Source: an uncultured Clostridia bacterium (GTDB lineage Bacteria > Bacillota > Clostridia > TANB77 > CAG-508). Taken from it: a stretch of 64,000 nt of DNA. Both the position numbers and the translations under genes were made by a program. Below are positions 19,233 to 28,805 of the stretch, one piece after another (the stretch's first letter is position 1; each line of letters opens with the position of its first letter). The stretch lies in the NCBI GenBank assembly GCA_948630815.1, contig CAPIEU010000005.1, forward strand, positions 1 through 64,000, read 5' to 3'. The notes under the pieces are model-generated. The model was not told the origin of the DNA, ran no database searches, and saw only the letters and a program-made list of their open reading frames with translations.

Positions 19233-19499
19233 ATGCCAAATATTAAATCAGCAATAAAAAGAGTAAGTGTTATAGAAAAGAAAACATTAAGAAATAATAT
19301 GATAAAATCTGGTTACAGAACTGCTGTTAGAAAATTTGAAGAAGCTACTAGTGTAGGTGATGTAAAAAACGCTGAAACTTTATTTGTAGAAGCTACTAAA
19401 AAAATAGATATGGCTTGTTCAAAAGGAGTTATAGTTAAAAATACAGCTGCTAGAAAAAAATCTAGATTAGCTAAAAAATTAAATGCTTTAAAAGCATAG
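19233..19499 (+). CDS. rpsT: 30S ribosomal protein S20
   Basis: 88 aa, Lys/Ala-rich and all helical. MPNIKSAIKRVSVIEKKTLR, NNMIKSGYRTAVRKFEEA and the C-terminal KNTAARKKSRLAKKLNAL are diagnostic. Ribosome binding site AAGGAGGTG before the ATG, its own promoter upstream and terminator downstream. Divergent from rpsF. Confidence 0.97.
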   Translation: MPNIKSAIKRVSVIEKKTLRNNMIKSGYRTAVRKFEEATSVGDVKNAETLFVEATKKIDMACSKGVIVKNTAARKKSRLAKKLNALKA

Positions 19500-19526
19500 A
19501 TAAAAAATTATGCATAGTTTTTTATT

Positions 19527-19557
19527 TAGGAGATTACTAAAGTAATCTCCTTTTTTA
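19527..19557 (+). terminator. Terminator of rpsT
   Basis: GGAGATTACT and AGTAATCTCC arms followed by TTTTTT. Confidence 0.9.
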
Positions 19558-19590
19558 TATTATAGGAAAATACTCTATTTTAAGTTAAAT

Positions 19591-19613
19591 GTAGGGGCGA
19601 GCATTGCTCGTCC
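19591..19613 (+). repeat. GC-rich palindromic repeat (GAGCATTGCTC type)
   Basis: GTAGGGGCGAGCATTGCTCG, the inverse relative of the element at 10793. The stretch 19558-19850 has no gene; besides this palindrome it holds only hairpin repeat copy 5. Confidence 0.7.
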
Positions 19614-19666
19614 GTGAGGCAAAGCCTCCTTTTTTGTTTTGTTATAAAAAATTCACTTTTAATAAC

Positions 19667-19756
19667 GAAATAGCTTCACGATGATGTAGTGCTTTTCTTT
19701 TTTTCTACACAGTAAAAAAAAGAAAATGCCCTACATCACGCAAGATGAAGCGGACT
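19667..19756 (+). repeat. 90-bp hairpin repeat, copy 5
   Basis: GAAATAGCTTCACGATGATG at the left and CATCACGCAAGATGAAGCGGA at the right (20 of these bases shared with copy 1's ends). The inner arms have diverged (CTTTTCTTTTTTT versus AAAAAAAGAAAA) but still pair. Confidence 0.85.
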
Positions 19757-19850
19757 ATATATAGTAAATTTCTTCCCATAAATTACCTTTGATTTTACTT
19801 TTCTAACATGTTATCATTAATTATAGAAATATATGAAAAGAGGTATACTT

Positions 19851-20102
19851 ATGATGAAATTAATTATAAATAAATTTAATTCTATGGAAGAAAAAACAAA
19901 AAAGATATTAAAATATGGACTTTATTTTTCTGTTTTTGTATGTGCAATTTCTGTATTTATTTTACTTGCATATCACTTTAATCCAGCACCAGATTTGTTT
20001 TACATAGGACTTGAAGTTTTTAAATTAGGTTTATTTTTTATAGTAGAATTTATTATTTGTGCACTTGCAATTGATACAATAAAAAAACAAGTTAACATAT
20101 AA
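19851..20102 (+). CDS. Small two-helix membrane protein
   Basis: 83 aa from the ATG at 19851, chosen because AGAGG lies at correct spacing; an earlier ATG 18 bases upstream has none. Two hydrophobic helices (YGLYFSVFVCAISVFILLAY and GLFFIVEFIICALAIDTI) separated by HFNPAPDLFYIGLEVFK, a pattern shared by many small clostridial envelope proteins. No function can be assigned. A terminator follows. Confidence 0.65.
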   Translation: MMKLIINKFNSMEEKTKKILKYGLYFSVFVCAISVFILLAYHFNPAPDLFYIGLEVFKLGLFFIVEFIICALAIDTIKKQVNI

Positions 20103-20119
20103 TTTTCATTATATTTAGT

Positions 20120-20151
20120 AAACCTTGCAGGTACATTACCTGCAAGGTTTC
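20120..20151. terminator. Hairpin between convergent genes
   Basis: AAACCTTGCAGGTA and TACCTGCAAGGTTT arms. It can end the small membrane gene (+) and gatB (-). Confidence 0.8.
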
Positions 20152-20162
20152 ATTGTGTGTCT

Positions 20163-21626
20163 TTACTGCATTTTATTTATTTCTTCTATAAACATAGTAT
20201 TTAACATTTGTGGATTCGCTTTTCCCTTTGTTTGTTTCATTGCTTGACCAACTAAAAAACCAATTGCTCTATCTTTTCCACCTTTATAATCTTGTACAGA
20301 TTGAGGATTTTCTTCAAGTATTTTTAATACTACTTCTTTTATTGCAGTTTCATCTGAAATTTGAACCCATCCTTTTTCTTGTATAATTTTAGATGGCACT
20401 TCTGGATTTTCAAACATTTCTTCTAATACTTTTTTAGCAATGGCTGTGCTTATTGTTCCTTTATCTATTAAAGTAATTAATTCTGCTAAATTATTAGATG
20501 TAAACGGTATTTCATTTGGTTCTAATTCTTTTTCATTTAATATTCTTGAAATATCTCCTAAAATCCAGTTACATGATGATTTTGCATTATTTGTTTTTTG
20601 TGTAGTATCTTCAAATAAATTAGATAAATATTTTGATGCTGTAATTAAATTTGCATCACGTTCAGTTAAATTATATTCTTCTATATATCTTTTTCTTCTA
20701 CTTTCTGGTAATTCTGGTAAAGATTTTCTTATTTTCTCAACATATTCATCTGTTATACGTATTAATCCTAAATCAGGATCTGGAAAATATCTATAATCCT
20801 GAGCATCTTCTTTATCTCTCATAGAAAACGTCTTTCCTGATACATCATCCCATCTTAATGTTTCTTGTTCTATTTTTTCACCTTTTTCAATTATATCGAT
20901 TTGCCTATCTATTTCGTATTCAATTCCCCTTATAATAGCTCTAAATGAATTCATATTTTTCATTTCTGTACGTGTTCCTAGTTTTGTATCTCCTTTTTTT
21001 CTAACAGAAACATTTACGTCCGCTCTAAAAGACCCTTCTTGCATTTTACAATCTGATACCTCTATATATTCTAATATTGATTTTAATTTTTTTAAGTATT
21101 TGTCTACTTCTTCACTTGAACGCATATCTGGTTCAGATACAATTTCAATAAGTGGTACTCCTGCACGGTTTAGGTCTACTAAACATCCTCCTCCAAAATC
21201 ATCATGGTTTAATTTTCCTGCATCTTCTTCTATATGGATTCTTGTAATCCCTATGCTTTTTTTCTCACCATTTTCTTTTTCTATTTCTATATAACCCTTT
21301 TTGCAAAGTGGTTTATCAAACTGTGATATTTGATATGATTTTGGTAAATCTGGATAAAAATAGTTTTTTCTATCATTTTTACTATTTGTTTCAATACTAC
21401 AATTTGTTGCAAGTCCTGCACGTACTGCATATTCTACTACTTTTTCGTTAAGTACTGGTAATGTTCCAGGCATTGCCATACAAATAGGACAACATTGTGT
21501 ATTTGGTTCTCCACCAAATTCTGTTTTGCAAGAACAGAATATTTTTGTTTTGGTTGATAACTCTGCATGTACTTCAAGTCCTATTACTGCTTCATAATCT
21601 TCTCTTGACATATTGATTTGTTTCAC
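20163..21626 (-). CDS. gatB: Asp-tRNA(Asn)/Glu-tRNA(Gln) amidotransferase subunit B
   Basis: 487 aa, full length. GatB holds the mischarged tRNA and phosphorylates the acyl group before transfer of ammonia from GatA. YEAVIGLEVHAELSTKTKIF, FCSC...CCPICMAMPG (zinc site), FYPDLPKSYQISQFDKP, RIHIEEDAGKLNH and SFRADVNVSVR are family signatures; the C-terminal YqeY-like domain ends VGQAMKQTKGKANP. Third gene of gatC-gatA-gatB. No interruption and no in-frame CGG. Confidence 0.97.
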   Translation of the reverse strand: MKQINMSREDYEAVIGLEVHAELSTKTKIFCSCKTEFGGEPNTQCCPICMAMPGTLPVLNEKVVEYAVRAGLATNCSIETNSKNDRKNYFYPDLPKSYQISQFDKPLCKKGYIEIEKENGEKKSIGITRIHIEEDAGKLNHDDFGGGCLVDLNRAGVPLIEIVSEPDMRSSEEVDKYLKKLKSILEYIEVSDCKMQEGSFRADVNVSVRKKGDTKLGTRTEMKNMNSFRAIIRGIEYEIDRQIDIIEKGEKIEQETLRWDDVSGKTFSMRDKEDAQDYRYFPDPDLGLIRITDEYVEKIRKSLPELPESRRKRYIEEYNLTERDANLITASKYLSNLFEDTTQKTNNAKSSCNWILGDISRILNEKELEPNEIPFTSNNLAELITLIDKGTISTAIAKKVLEEMFENPEVPSKIIQEKGWVQISDETAIKEVVLKILEENPQSVQDYKGGKDRAIGFLVGQAMKQTKGKANPQMLNTMFIEEINKMQ

Positions 21627-21655
21627 TCCTTCAAAATTCTAAGAATTTTACATTT

Positions 21656-21735
21656 GGGCGGACACAGGACCCGCCTCTACAACGTTTTTAATTGTCTTAT
21701 CTAATTTCCTTGGGCAGACACAAGGTCTGCCCCTA
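21656..21735. repeat. GC-rich palindromic repeats between gatA and gatB
   Basis: GGGCGGACACAGGACCCGCC and, 45 bases on, GGGCAGACACAAGGTCTGCC, each followed by CTCTAC or CCCTAC: two tandem units of the palindromic family. Confidence 0.75.
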
Positions 21736-21738
21736 CAT

Positions 21739-23212
21739 CTAACTTCTAAACTCTGGTTTATAATGTTCTCTAAATTTTGCTTTTTGCTCATATGCATATG
21801 CTGCATTTAAAATAGTTTCTTCTCCAAATGCTTTACCTATTAATTGAAACCCTATTGGCATTTTTTCACTATTTACTCCGCATGGCACACTTATTCCAGG
21901 AAGTCCTGCTATATTTACTGGAACTGTACAAAGATCTGCTAAGTACATTTCTAATGGATTATTTATTTTTGAACCTATATCAAATGCTACATTCGGTGAT
22001 GTTGGTGCTAATAAGCAATCATATTTTTCAAAATTTTTTGCAAATTCATTTTTTACAAGTGTACGCACTTGTTGTGCTTTTTTGTAATATGCGTCATAAT
22101 ATCCTGATGAAAGTACATATGTACCTAATATAATTCTTCTTTTTACTTCCTCTCCGAAACCTTCACTTCTTGAATTTTTGAAAAGTTCTTTTAAATTTGA
22201 ATAGTTTTGTGTTCTATATCCATATCTAATTCCATCAAATCTACCTAAGTTTGAACTTGCTTCTGCACATGCTATAATGTAATATGTTGCAAGTGCATAG
22301 TCTGCTACATCTAATGAACATTCTTCTACAATTGCACCTAATTTTTTATATTCTTCTATAACTTTTTCAATATTATCTTTTACTTCTTTATCAATTCCAT
22401 CTCCAAAATACTCTCTTGGAACACCTATTTTTAAACCTTTTATATCATTTTTTAAGCACTTTGTATAATCCTTTTTTTCACAATTTACTGATGTTGTATC
22501 TTTTTTGTCATGTCCTGCTATTATATTTAAAAGTATTGCAGAATCTGTAACATCTTTTGTTAAAGTTCCTATTTGATCAAGCGATGATGCAAATGCTACT
22601 AAACCGAAATCTTGATACTAAACCATATGTTGGTTTAAGTCCTACAATTCCACAAAAAGCAGCTGGTTCACGAATAGAGCCTCCTGTATCTGAACCAAGT
22701 GCCCAAGGAACCATATTGGCTGCTACTGCCGCAGCTGATCCTCCACTTGAACCTCCTGGTACTTTTCCTAAGTTCCATGGGTTTTTTGTTTTTTTAAAAT
22801 ATGAATGTTCTGTTGAACCTCCCATAGCAAATTCATCCATATTTAGTTTTCCTAAACTAATTAAATTTTCGTTATTTAATTTTTCTATTACTGTCGCATC
22901 ATATGGTGAAATAAAGTTTTCTAACATTTTTGATGCACAAGTGGTTTTTTCTCCTTTTGTACAAATATTGTCTTTTATTCCAATTGGAATACCTGCAAAT
23001 TCATTTGTAATATTGCCTTTTCTAACTTCTTCTGCAATTTTTCTAACTTCTTCTAAAGCTTTTCCTTTGTCAGTTATAGTTATAAATGCTTGTACATTAT
23101 TCTCTTTTTCTTCTATTCTTTTTATATATGCTTCTACTATTTCTTCATGTGTTATTTCTTTATTTTTTAGCTTTTCTATTAATTCGTGTACAGTAAGTTC
23201 TGTAATTCCCAT
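21739..23212 (-). CDS. gatA: Asp/Glu-tRNA amidotransferase subunit A, in-frame CGG (+1 shift)
   Basis: About 490 aa, normal for GatA, when the C at 22606 is skipped. Glutaminase of the GatCAB complex. The Ser-Ser-Lys triad is present: Lys in GIPIGIKDNICTKG, Ser in GGSSGGSAAAVAA and Ser in LGSDTGGSIREPAAF. The junction reads YGLVSRF then GLVAFASSLDQIG, exactly the conserved GatA sequence, and the remaining 285 codons (GVPREYFGDG, RIILGTYVLSSGYYDAYY, CLLAPTSPNVAF, GLPGISVPCG) follow without further breaks. Unshifted translation ends eight codons after the CGG. As most Gram-positives need GatCAB for Gln-tRNA, this gene should be essential. Confidence 0.92.
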
Positions 23213-23235
23213 TTATTTTCCTCCCTTTTCGATGT

Positions 23236-23308
23236 TGAAAGTTAGAGGTTGGATATTAAGCATCGTCTTGGAAGAACTTGCTCATAAATCTAACTTCCAA
23301 CTTCTAAT
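23236..23308. repeat. Inverted repeat of the 'TTCTAACTTC' type
   Basis: GAAAGTTAGAGGTTGGATATT and AAATCTAACTTCCAACTTCT arms (20 bases each shown) in the gatC-gatA spacer; related to 1450-1514 and 49752-49815. Confidence 0.6.
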
Positions 23309-23591
23309 TAATTACTTTAGGAATTTTAAACATTCCTTGTTGTTTTTCTTCAGCATTTTGTAATAATTCTTCTCTTTTTAAACTTTCTATTATTTCATCT
23401 TTTCTAAATACATTACAAGCTTCATTTGCACATATTGTCTCAGTTAATCCATCTAATTTAGCATTATTCACTACATTTGCAAAACTTAAAATATCTTGCA
23501 AATCTTTTTTATATTTTTCTATCTCTTGTTCATTTAAATTTAAATTTGCTAAGTTTGCAATATGTAAAATTTCCTCATCACTAACTTGCAT
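23304..23591 (-). CDS. gatC: Asp/Glu-tRNA amidotransferase subunit C
   Basis: 95 aa from the ATG at 23591, supported by AGGAGATGG; a longer upstream start would add a non-conserved hydrophobic stretch. MQVSDEEILHIANLANLNLN, KYKKDLQDILSFANVVNNA and the C-terminal LLQNAEEKQQGMFKIPKVI are typical. Small scaffold between GatA and GatB; first gene of the operon. Confidence 0.95.
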   Translation of the reverse strand: MQVSDEEILHIANLANLNLNEQEIEKYKKDLQDILSFANVVNNAKLDGLTETICANEACNVFRKDEIIESLKREELLQNAEEKQQGMFKIPKVIN

Positions 23592-23747
23592 TATCCCATC
23601 TCCTATCTTTCTATAGTTTAGTATTATATAATTTTTTATCAAAAAAAACAAGCCTCAGTCTACATAATGTTTGACATATTTATTTATAAATTGTATAATT
23701 ATATTATATGAAACTTTTTATATATTAGCAAAAGGAGGATAAGTACT

Positions 23748-24074
23748 ATGGAAGATATGACCAGTCTAAAAGAAATATCTCATCACCATGACGAGAGGTG
23801 TAGGGAAACAAAATCGGCTATTCTTAGTCGGCTTAAAGATGATTTAGCTGAGCCCTCTAATTTGGATAAGGAAATCTATGATAAATTGAATTTTTTCTTG
23901 TCCTTAGAGGATAGCGATATCAATTTAAATTTTATCGTTTCCTGCATATGTATTAATGGTTTTCTTACCGATTTCTGTATTAATCGACGTAAAGATTCTT
24001 TTATTCCATATGCATCAAAATTCTATTCTTTAGTTCTTTCTATACAGGATAGGTACAAGGATTTGCTAATTTAA
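23748..24074 (+). CDS. Orphan protein (108 aa) with atypical codons, in-frame CGG read through
   Basis: Good ribosome binding site (AAAGGAGGATAAG) and a terminator downstream. Charged N-terminal half (HHHDERCRETKSAILSRLKD) and a more hydrophobic Cys/Phe/Ile-rich C-terminal half. It uses AGG, CGA, CGT and CGG for arginine and more G+C than its neighbours, unlike the core genes which use mostly AGA. The CGG at 23829-23831 must be read in frame, because a +1 shift would end the protein within six codons. Probably recently acquired; no family recognised. Confidence 0.6.
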   Translation: MEDMTSLKEISHHHDERCRETKSAILSRLKDDLAEPSNLDKEIYDKLNFFLSLEDSDINLNFIVSCICINGFLTDFCINRRKDSFIPYASKFYSLVLSIQDRYKDLLI

Positions 24075-24092
24075 AGTGGTAAATTATCCATT

Positions 24093-24133
24093 TTAGCTAA
24101 AAAGCAGTGGTAACCCCACTGCTTTTTAGCTAT
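24093..24133 (+). terminator. Terminator of the 108-aa orphan gene
   Basis: AGCTAAAAAGCAGTGG and CCACTGCTTTTTAGCT arms. Confidence 0.85.
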
Positions 24134-24170
24134 ATCTGCTTAGTTTATATTTTTAATTCATAATTTATTG

Positions 24171-24908
24171 TTAATTAAATAACTTACTTAAATTAAATGG
24201 TTGTACTGTTTCTGGAATTCCATAATCTACACCAAATGTCTCAACTCTAATACTTTTTATCACTGGCGGATTTACTGGTTTATCAGCACCTTCTGCATTT
24301 GTTTCTCTTGTTACTACTTCTACATTTTCAATATTGTGAATTATTGCTATTCCTTCTTTTACTTTTCCAAACGCTGCATATAGACCATTTAAGCTACTAG
24401 TATCTTTAGTCATTATGAAAAATTGTGATCCAGCTGAATTATATCCCTCTTGTGTATACCCATATGCAGAATAGTCGCTTCTTGCCATTGATATAACTCC
24501 TTCAGTATGCCTTAATGTATTTTTATTAAATCCATTTGCTATAAATTCACCTTTTATAGAATATTCCTCATTTACAGCCACCTCATCCTTAATATCACTT
24601 AAACTAGGTGAACCACTACCATTACCTGATTTATCTCCACCTTGAATCATAAAATCTGGTATTGTTCTATGGAATGTTAAGTTATCATAAAATCCTCTGT
24701 TAGCAAGTCTTATAAAGTTTGCTACCGTATTTGGTGCAAATTCAGGATATAATTCTATTTTCACTTCTCCATATCCTTCTACTACCATTGTTGCAATTGG
24801 ATTTTGTACTTCTTTTCCAAATTTTTGATAATATCCATAGCATAACCCTATTATAAGTGCTATTACTAATATAATAGCTATAATTGTAATTATTGTTTTT
24901 GTTTTCAT
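24171..24908 (-). CDS. Membrane-anchored cyclophilin-type peptidyl-prolyl isomerase
   Basis: 245 aa. N-terminal membrane helix (TIITIIAIILVIALIIGLCY), then a cyclophilin domain: KIELYPEFAPNTVANFIRLA, FHRTIPDFMIQGGDKSGNGS, GVISMARSDYSAYG, SAGSQFFIMTKDTSSLNG and YAAFGKVKEG. The catalytic Arg of FHR and the QFF core are present. It probably assists folding of exported proteins outside the membrane. It is followed upstream on the same strand by a pilin-like gene, 20 bases apart, so the two may be co-transcribed. Confidence 0.93.
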   Translation of the reverse strand: MKTKTIITIIAIILVIALIIGLCYGYYQKFGKEVQNPIATMVVEGYGEVKIELYPEFAPNTVANFIRLANRGFYDNLTFHRTIPDFMIQGGDKSGNGSGSPSLSDIKDEVAVNEEYSIKGEFIANGFNKNTLRHTEGVISMARSDYSAYGYTQEGYNSAGSQFFIMTKDTSSLNGLYAAFGKVKEGIAIIHNIENVEVVTRETNAEGADKPVNPPVIKSIRVETFGVDYGIPETVQPFNLSKLFN

Positions 24909-24927
24909 TATTTTTCCTCCTAAAATA

Positions 24928-26067
24928 TTATTTAACTACTCTAATATAATCTATTTGCATTGAAACTCCATTTTGAACTTCTGCAAAATCAAATCTCCAT
25001 CCAGTAATTTCTTCTTTATTTTTAACATTTTCATTACTCCATAAGTCAATTAGTACATTATGCCACTCTCCATCTTTTTCTAATTCATTCGTTATAGCAT
25101 AAGTTTCGTCTATTGGGTTCTCTATTAAATAGAATTTCACATTACTATTGTTAATTGTTCTATATTTCATTTCTATATATCTGTATTCCATTGGATTAAA
25201 TTCAGTTATATTATACATATATATCATTGGATTTGTAGTTATTGCTGTTATATCTAATATACTATTACTACAAGAATTTATTGTTGTTCCTTGTTCATTA
25301 TAATTATATTCATAAAAATCTTCTCTAAAAATTTCATTTTCTTCATGTATCCATTTTTGTACTATACTACTATTTCCTGCACTATCTGTAAAGCATATAT
25401 CATATAATCCTGGTTTTGTAACTATAAAATTTGTATTTTCACCGTTTAAATTCCAATTAGTATCACTATATAATTTATATTTTACAGTTCCTCCAGTTAC
25501 ATTACTATTGTATACTATATTTTCAATTTTAATTCTATATTCATTTTCACCTAATTTAGTTTTTGAAACTGTAAATTCTGGTGCTTGTGTATTTGAGTTT
25601 ATATAGTTTACATTATGCCCTATATAATTTGGAATATCTTTCAATTTATAGTACTTTATTCCATTAATTTCACATCCAGTTAAACTTACTATTTCCCTTG
25701 TATCATAATTTATTAATACCTCTTGATTTATATTATCTAAATCTAATCTTTTTAAGTCACTTGAATTAAAATATTTAAATCCAGCTTTGCCAGTTTCTCC
25801 TAACACTTTATTTAAATGCTCTTGTTCTACATTAGATATGTCTTGTCCAATTGAATTATAGTAATCTATGTTTTCAAAACTCTCCTTTCGCTTCTCATAA
25901 ATTATATTTACTTTTGCTTGTATCATTTCAAGCTCAGCTATAAATGCTGTCTTTTTTGAAGTATTAATAGATTCCATTCCGTTATTCATAATTACTCCTG
26001 TTAATATAAGCAATATAACTATAGTAATTACTAATGTTATTAGGGTAATTCCTTTTTGATTATTCAA
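24928..26067 (-). CDS. Type IV pilin-like exported protein
   Basis: 379 aa. MNNQKG, then ITLITLVITIVILLILTGVI: a short leader ending in Gly and the hydrophobic N-terminal helix of prepilins, with Thr in place of the usual Glu at position 5. A helical stalk follows, then an Ig-like domain (SKTKLGENEYRIKIENIVYN) and a C-terminal jelly-roll-like region (YRYIEMKYRTINNSNVKFYL, MQIDYIRVV). A minor pilin or pseudopilin-like surface protein, processed by a prepilin peptidase not in this window. No interruption. Confidence 0.75.
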   Translation of the reverse strand: MNNQKGITLITLVITIVILLILTGVIMNNGMESINTSKKTAFIAELEMIQAKVNIIYEKRKESFENIDYYNSIGQDISNVEQEHLNKVLGETGKAGFKYFNSSDLKRLDLDNINQEVLINYDTREIVSLTGCEINGIKYYKLKDIPNYIGHNVNYINSNTQAPEFTVSKTKLGENEYRIKIENIVYNSNVTGGTVKYKLYSDTNWNLNGENTNFIVTKPGLYDICFTDSAGNSSIVQKWIHEENEIFREDFYEYNYNEQGTTINSCSNSILDITAITTNPMIYMYNITEFNPMEYRYIEMKYRTINNSNVKFYLIENPIDETYAITNELEKDGEWHNVLIDLWSNENVKNKEEITGWRFDFAEVQNGVSMQIDYIRVVK

Positions 26068-26100
26068 ATATACTTCACCTTCTTTTGTAATATTATAATT

Positions 26101-27186
26101 CTATATCATTAAATTATCAAATACAAATTGTTCTTGCATTCTTTTTAAAGATTGTTTAATTGTACGTGCTCTTACTTCTCCGATTCCATCTACATCATCA
26201 AGTTCTGGTATATCTGCTGATATTATATGTTGTAAAGATTTAAATTTCTTTATTAAGTTTTCAACAATGTTATTTGGCATTCTTGGTATTTTATATAGTA
26301 TTCTATATCCTTTTGTATATACTCCAACTTCTTCATAATTATCAAATATTTCATATCCTAGTAATTTCGCTATTATTTGTGAATTCATTAAATCTTCATA
26401 TTCTAAATTTATTACTTCATTTAATATTTTTTCTGGCGTACGTTTTCTTGATGATACTATATAATCTTTTATAATTAATAGTTCTTCTTTTTCTAATCCG
26501 CCTATTAATTCTTCAAGTTGCATCTGGACAAGTCTTCCTTCTTCTCCTAACTCGCTTATATTTCTTTGTACTTCAACAACCATTTTCATAACCATTTCTG
26601 CTCTTTGTATTGCTGTTATTACATTATCTAATGTTACTATATCATTAAATTCATACTCATTTAAAATATTTAGTTTACTATCAAATACTTTTTTATATTT
26701 TTCAACTGTTTGTAAAGCTTGATTTGCTTTTGTAAGAATTTTTGATGTATCTTCTATTACATATCTAAAATCTCCTTTAAATACTGTAATTATGTTTCTT
26801 CTTTGTGAAATACTAATAACAAGTTCACCTGTTTGCTTTGCTGTACGCTCTGCTGTTCTATGTCTTGTTCCTGTTTCTTTGGTAACTATTCCTGCATTTG
26901 GTATTAATTGTGCATTTGCAAATAAAATTCTTTTTAAGTCTTTACTAAGGACTATTGCTCCGTCCATTTTTGCAAGTTCATATAATCTTGAAGAAGTGTA
27001 TTCTTCATTTATGCTAAATCCACCATCTACTATATCTAATACTTCTTTTGTATCTCCAATTACTATTAATGCACCAGTTTTTGCCTTTAGTATATTTTCT
27101 AATCCTTCTCTTATATCTGTTCCAGGTGCGATTAGCTTTAGTATTTCAATAGTATCTACTTCTTTTTCTAGTCTCACTTGCAACAC
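26101..27186 (-). CDS. disA: Diadenylate cyclase / DNA integrity scanning protein
   Basis: 361 aa. Makes c-di-AMP from two ATP and responds to branched DNA. The DAC domain has MDGAIVLSKD (DGA motif) and GTRHRTAERTAKQTG (RHR motif); a helical spine and a C-terminal HhH domain (LDDVDGIGEVRARTIKQSL) follow. Directly downstream of radA with a 10-base gap, as in Bacillus and Clostridium, where both act at recombination intermediates. No in-frame CGG. Confidence 0.97.
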   Translation of the reverse strand: MLQVRLEKEVDTIEILKLIAPGTDIREGLENILKAKTGALIVIGDTKEVLDIVDGGFSINEEYTSSRLYELAKMDGAIVLSKDLKRILFANAQLIPNAGIVTKETGTRHRTAERTAKQTGELVISISQRRNIITVFKGDFRYVIEDTSKILTKANQALQTVEKYKKVFDSKLNILNEYEFNDIVTLDNVITAIQRAEMVMKMVVEVQRNISELGEEGRLVQMQLEELIGGLEKEELLIIKDYIVSSRKRTPEKILNEVINLEYEDLMNSQIIAKLLGYEIFDNYEEVGVYTKGYRILYKIPRMPNNIVENLIKKFKSLQHIISADIPELDDVDGIGEVRARTIKQSLKRMQEQFVFDNLMI

Positions 27187-27196
27187 CCTTTCTGTT

Positions 27197-28556
27197 TTAT
27201 TTTAGTCCTACTTTTCTCATAGCATCATTTATATCCATTACGCCTATTATATCTAATTTGTAGTTTTCTTTCAAGAGTTTTTTGTTACTTTCTGGAATTA
27301 TACAACATTTGAATCCTAATTTTTCAGCTTCTTTTATTCTCTTTTCAATTAGATTAACACTTCTTATTTCTCCTGTTAAACCAACTTCTCCAATTGCAAC
27401 ATATCCATTTGGTATTGGCTTATTTTTATAACTTGATGCAGCTGCAAGTACAACTGCTAAATCTATTGATGGCTCATTTAGCTTTATCCCTCCAACTACA
27501 TTTATGTATACATCTTGATTTCCAAGTGGTAGCCCTACTTTCTTTTCTAATACTGCAGTTAATACTGTTAACCTATTATAATCCATTCCATTTGCTGTTC
27601 TACGTGGCATACCAAAGACGCTAGGTGTTGTTAAACTTTGTATTTCTATAAGTAATGGTCTTGTTCCTTCCATTGTTGCTACAATAATGGAACCTGGTGG
27701 ATTATCTTCTCTTTCAGATATTAATATACTTGATGGATTAGTAATTTCTACCATTCCCTTATCTTGCATTTCAAACATTCCAATTTCATTTGTTGAACCA
27801 AACCTATTTTTTACTCCTCTTAATATTCTATATGAAAAATATCTTTCTCCTTCTAAATATAAAACTGTATCTACCATATGTTCCAAAACTCTTGGTCCTG
27901 CAATGTTTCCATCTTTTGTAACATGTCCTATAATTATTGTAGTAATCGCATTTTCTTTACACATTCTCATTATTTTAGCTGTTATTTCACGTACTTGGCT
28001 AACACTTCCTGGTGCAGATGTTATCTCGTCTGAATACATAGTTTGAATTGAATCTATTATTACAAGTTTCGGTATTGTTTTTAATATTGAATCTTCTATT
28101 AAACTAATATCTGTTTCTCCTAAAAATAATATGTCTTTATTATTTATTCCAAGCCTATCTGCTCTTATTTTTATTTGCTCTGCTGATTCTTCGCCTGAAA
28201 CATATAGTACCTTACCTTCTCCTTTTATTTTATCGCAAATTTGAAGAATTAAAGTAGATTTTCCAATTCCTGGTTCTCCTCCAAGAAGTACAAGTGATCC
28301 ATTAACAATTCCTCCACCTAAAACTCTATCAAGTTCTAAAAAACCAGTGGAATTTCTTATAACATCTTTTCCTTCTAGTTCATTTAAAACAGTTGGTATT
28401 ACATCTCTTTTCTTTTCATATTTTGTTCCTACAGTTTTTACAAATTTTTCTTCATAAAAACTATTCCATTCATTGCATCCGTGGGCATTTTCCCATCCAT
28501 TTAGGTGATTCATATCCACAGTTACTACATACAAATACCGTTTTATCCTTAGCCAT
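27197..28556 (-). CDS. radA: DNA repair protein RadA, in-frame CGG (+1 shift) in the zinc finger
   Basis: About 452 aa from the ATG at 28556 (ribosome binding site GGAAGGAG). RadA is a RecA-like branch-migration helicase. The start MAKDKTVFVCSNCGYESPKW leads to MGKCP; CGG at 28481-28479 interrupts, and skipping its C gives GCNEWNSFYEEKF, which completes the four-Cys zinc finger (CSNC, CPGC). Then Walker A GEPGIGKSTL, the KNRFGSTNEIG motif and a Lon-like C-terminal domain. Starting instead at a Met in another frame (28534) would lose the finger. Forms an operon with disA. Confidence 0.93.
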
Positions 28557-28746
28557 TATTTTCTCCTTCCAACCGTATTCTGCTCTTCTTAATTTCAAAG
28601 TGATTATATAAATATAAATACAAAATGTCAATAGATTTTAGAAATATTGCAAACATTTTTTCGCATGGTCAATTTATGACCACCCATCGATATAAAGTCG
28701 CCTATCTAAACTATTAATTTATTAATAATTTAATTGCTTTACATCA

Positions 28747-28780
28747 AAAAACCACCTCTATCCGAGCTGGTTTTTGTATT
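28747..28780 (-). terminator. Terminator of the sigma/anti-sigma unit
   Basis: On the minus strand AAAACCAGC and GGTGGTTTTTT arms, with a T-run. Confidence 0.6.
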
Positions 28781-28805
28781 ATGTTTATATTTTAAGCACT
28801 CTTTT

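Noticed and set aside
22557..23363. 268-aa reading frame on the plus strand opposite gatA
   Set aside because: Antisense shadow of the conserved gatA frame, without start signals.
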